The position numbers were made by a program, and so were the translations under genes. A stretch of 5,592 nt of DNA from Cyanobacteria bacterium UBA3803 (GTDB lineage Bacteria; Cyanobacteriota; Vampirovibrionia; Gastranaerophilales; Gastranaerophilaceae). The stretch lies in contig DFEL01000070.1 of the NCBI GenBank assembly GCA_002369055.1, positions 1 through 5,592 of the forward strand. Direction: 5' to 3'. The stretch's first letter is position 1. The number at the start of each line of letters is the position of its first letter. Of the stretch, positions 5,315 through 5,592 are shown piece after piece. Under the pieces are notes generated by a model that saw only the letters and a list, made by a program, of their open reading frames with translations, was not told the DNA's origin and searched no databases.

Positions 5315-5440
5315 TTGAAAAGCATTGTAAATTCTGCATTACAAAAATTATGGGAAATAAACAAGCGTGATTTTAACAATATAACGATTACGCTAAATTA
5401 TATAAAATAATTTTATTTTAAATTGGAGAGTGGTTACAAA

Positions 5441-5592
5441 ATGGGAAACCTTTTGGAAAAAATTTTAAACAATCATCAAAGCAACGGACTAAAAATTTTA
5501 TTTTGCCTGTTATTCTTTTTATGGTCATACAACAACCTAGCTTATATGCAATCTCTAACAGAGGACACAATGCAACAAGCTAAAGAATTAAG
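5441..5592 (+). CDS. Start of a small membrane protein (cut by the window end)
   Basis: The first 50 codons are open to the end of the window. The ATG follows GGAGAG at 5425-5430 with a 10-base gap. The product begins MGNLLEKILNNHQSNG, followed by a hydrophobic segment at about residues 17-35 (LKILFCLLFFLWSYNNLAY), then a polar helical part. This looks like an N-terminal membrane anchor rather than a cleaved signal peptide, because no small-residue cleavage site is evident. The family is not recognisable from 50 residues. It lies downstream of repeat cluster C, so the RHH protein may control it. A likely -10 region is TATAAA at 5401-5406, but no -35 fits. Confidence 0.7.
   Translation, partial: MGNLLEKILNNHQSNGLKILFCLLFFLWSYNNLAYMQSLTEDTMQQAKEL

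Larger units (their letters stand above)
5017..5440. other. Long non-coding stretch with hairpins and repeat cluster C
   Basis: No supported gene lies in these 424 very AT-rich bases. The only open frame of note, 29 codons at 5102-5191, lacks a ribosome binding site and overlaps a strong hairpin. The stretch holds a 7-base inverted repeat on a possible extended -10 box, a 17-base AT hairpin, a 16-base wobble hairpin with outer pairing, weaker inverted repeats at 5226-5245 (GTTATG/CATAAC), 5325-5344 (TTGTAA/TTACAA) and 5364-5394 (AGCGTGAT/ATTACGCT with one G-T), and two 16-mer sites. It could hold a small RNA, a replication or partition locus, or only regulatory DNA. Confidence 0.6.

Noticed and set aside
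1..5592. Complete small circular plasmid
   Set aside because: No replication protein is seen, and if the ends are joined the last gene would overlap the start of the first by about 25 bases; the window is more likely a slice of a larger molecule.

Overview
The window is strongly AT-rich bacterial DNA with good Shine-Dalgarno sites and short gene spacing. The host cannot be named from sequence alone. A low-GC bacterium is likely, and a plasmid or integrative element is plausible. Reasons are an orphan PilT-type ATPase, unknown proteins that share a C-terminal module, a small ribbon-helix-helix (RHH) protein of a style common on Bacillota mobile elements, and clustered near-identical repeats. 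No replicase, relaxase, integrase, rRNA or tRNA is visible.

Left part (about 23-4346): four genes run in one direction with gaps of 11, 12 and 22 bases and end at a strong terminator, so they look like one operon. They encode a 549-residue soluble protein of unknown function, a 337-residue PilT-like hexameric ATPase, a 160-residue unknown protein and a 359-residue pentapeptide-repeat protein. The three non-ATPase proteins end in the same ungapped 55-residue module (FM-x3-V-x2-HGT ... EYK-x2-FE-x2-Q), although their other parts are unrelated. The ATPase lacks it. This suggests cargo or partner proteins marked with a common docking tag that work with one motor.

Right part (about 4347-5592): a one-gene cassette encodes a 133-residue protein with an N-terminal RHH DNA-binding fold, a coiled coil and a C-terminal transmembrane helix, so it is probably a membrane-tethered DNA-binding protein. 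Seven almost identical copies of the 16-mer TATATGGTAGAATATA lie in three clusters: in the promoter and leader of this gene, just after its stop codon, and further downstream. Copies within a cluster are 22 or 23 bases apart, about two helical turns. The downstream pair forms a perfect 46-base palindrome. The cassette is bounded by two copies of one 29-base terminator hairpin that are exact reverse complements of each other.

Between 5017 and 5440 there is a long non-coding stretch with several inverted repeats and the third repeat cluster. A small membrane-protein gene then starts at 5441 and runs off the window. The most interesting ideas are the tagged operon around an orphan PilT, and a membrane-anchored RHH protein with its own phased DNA sites, which could be an autoregulator, a plasmid-partition or anchoring system, or both.
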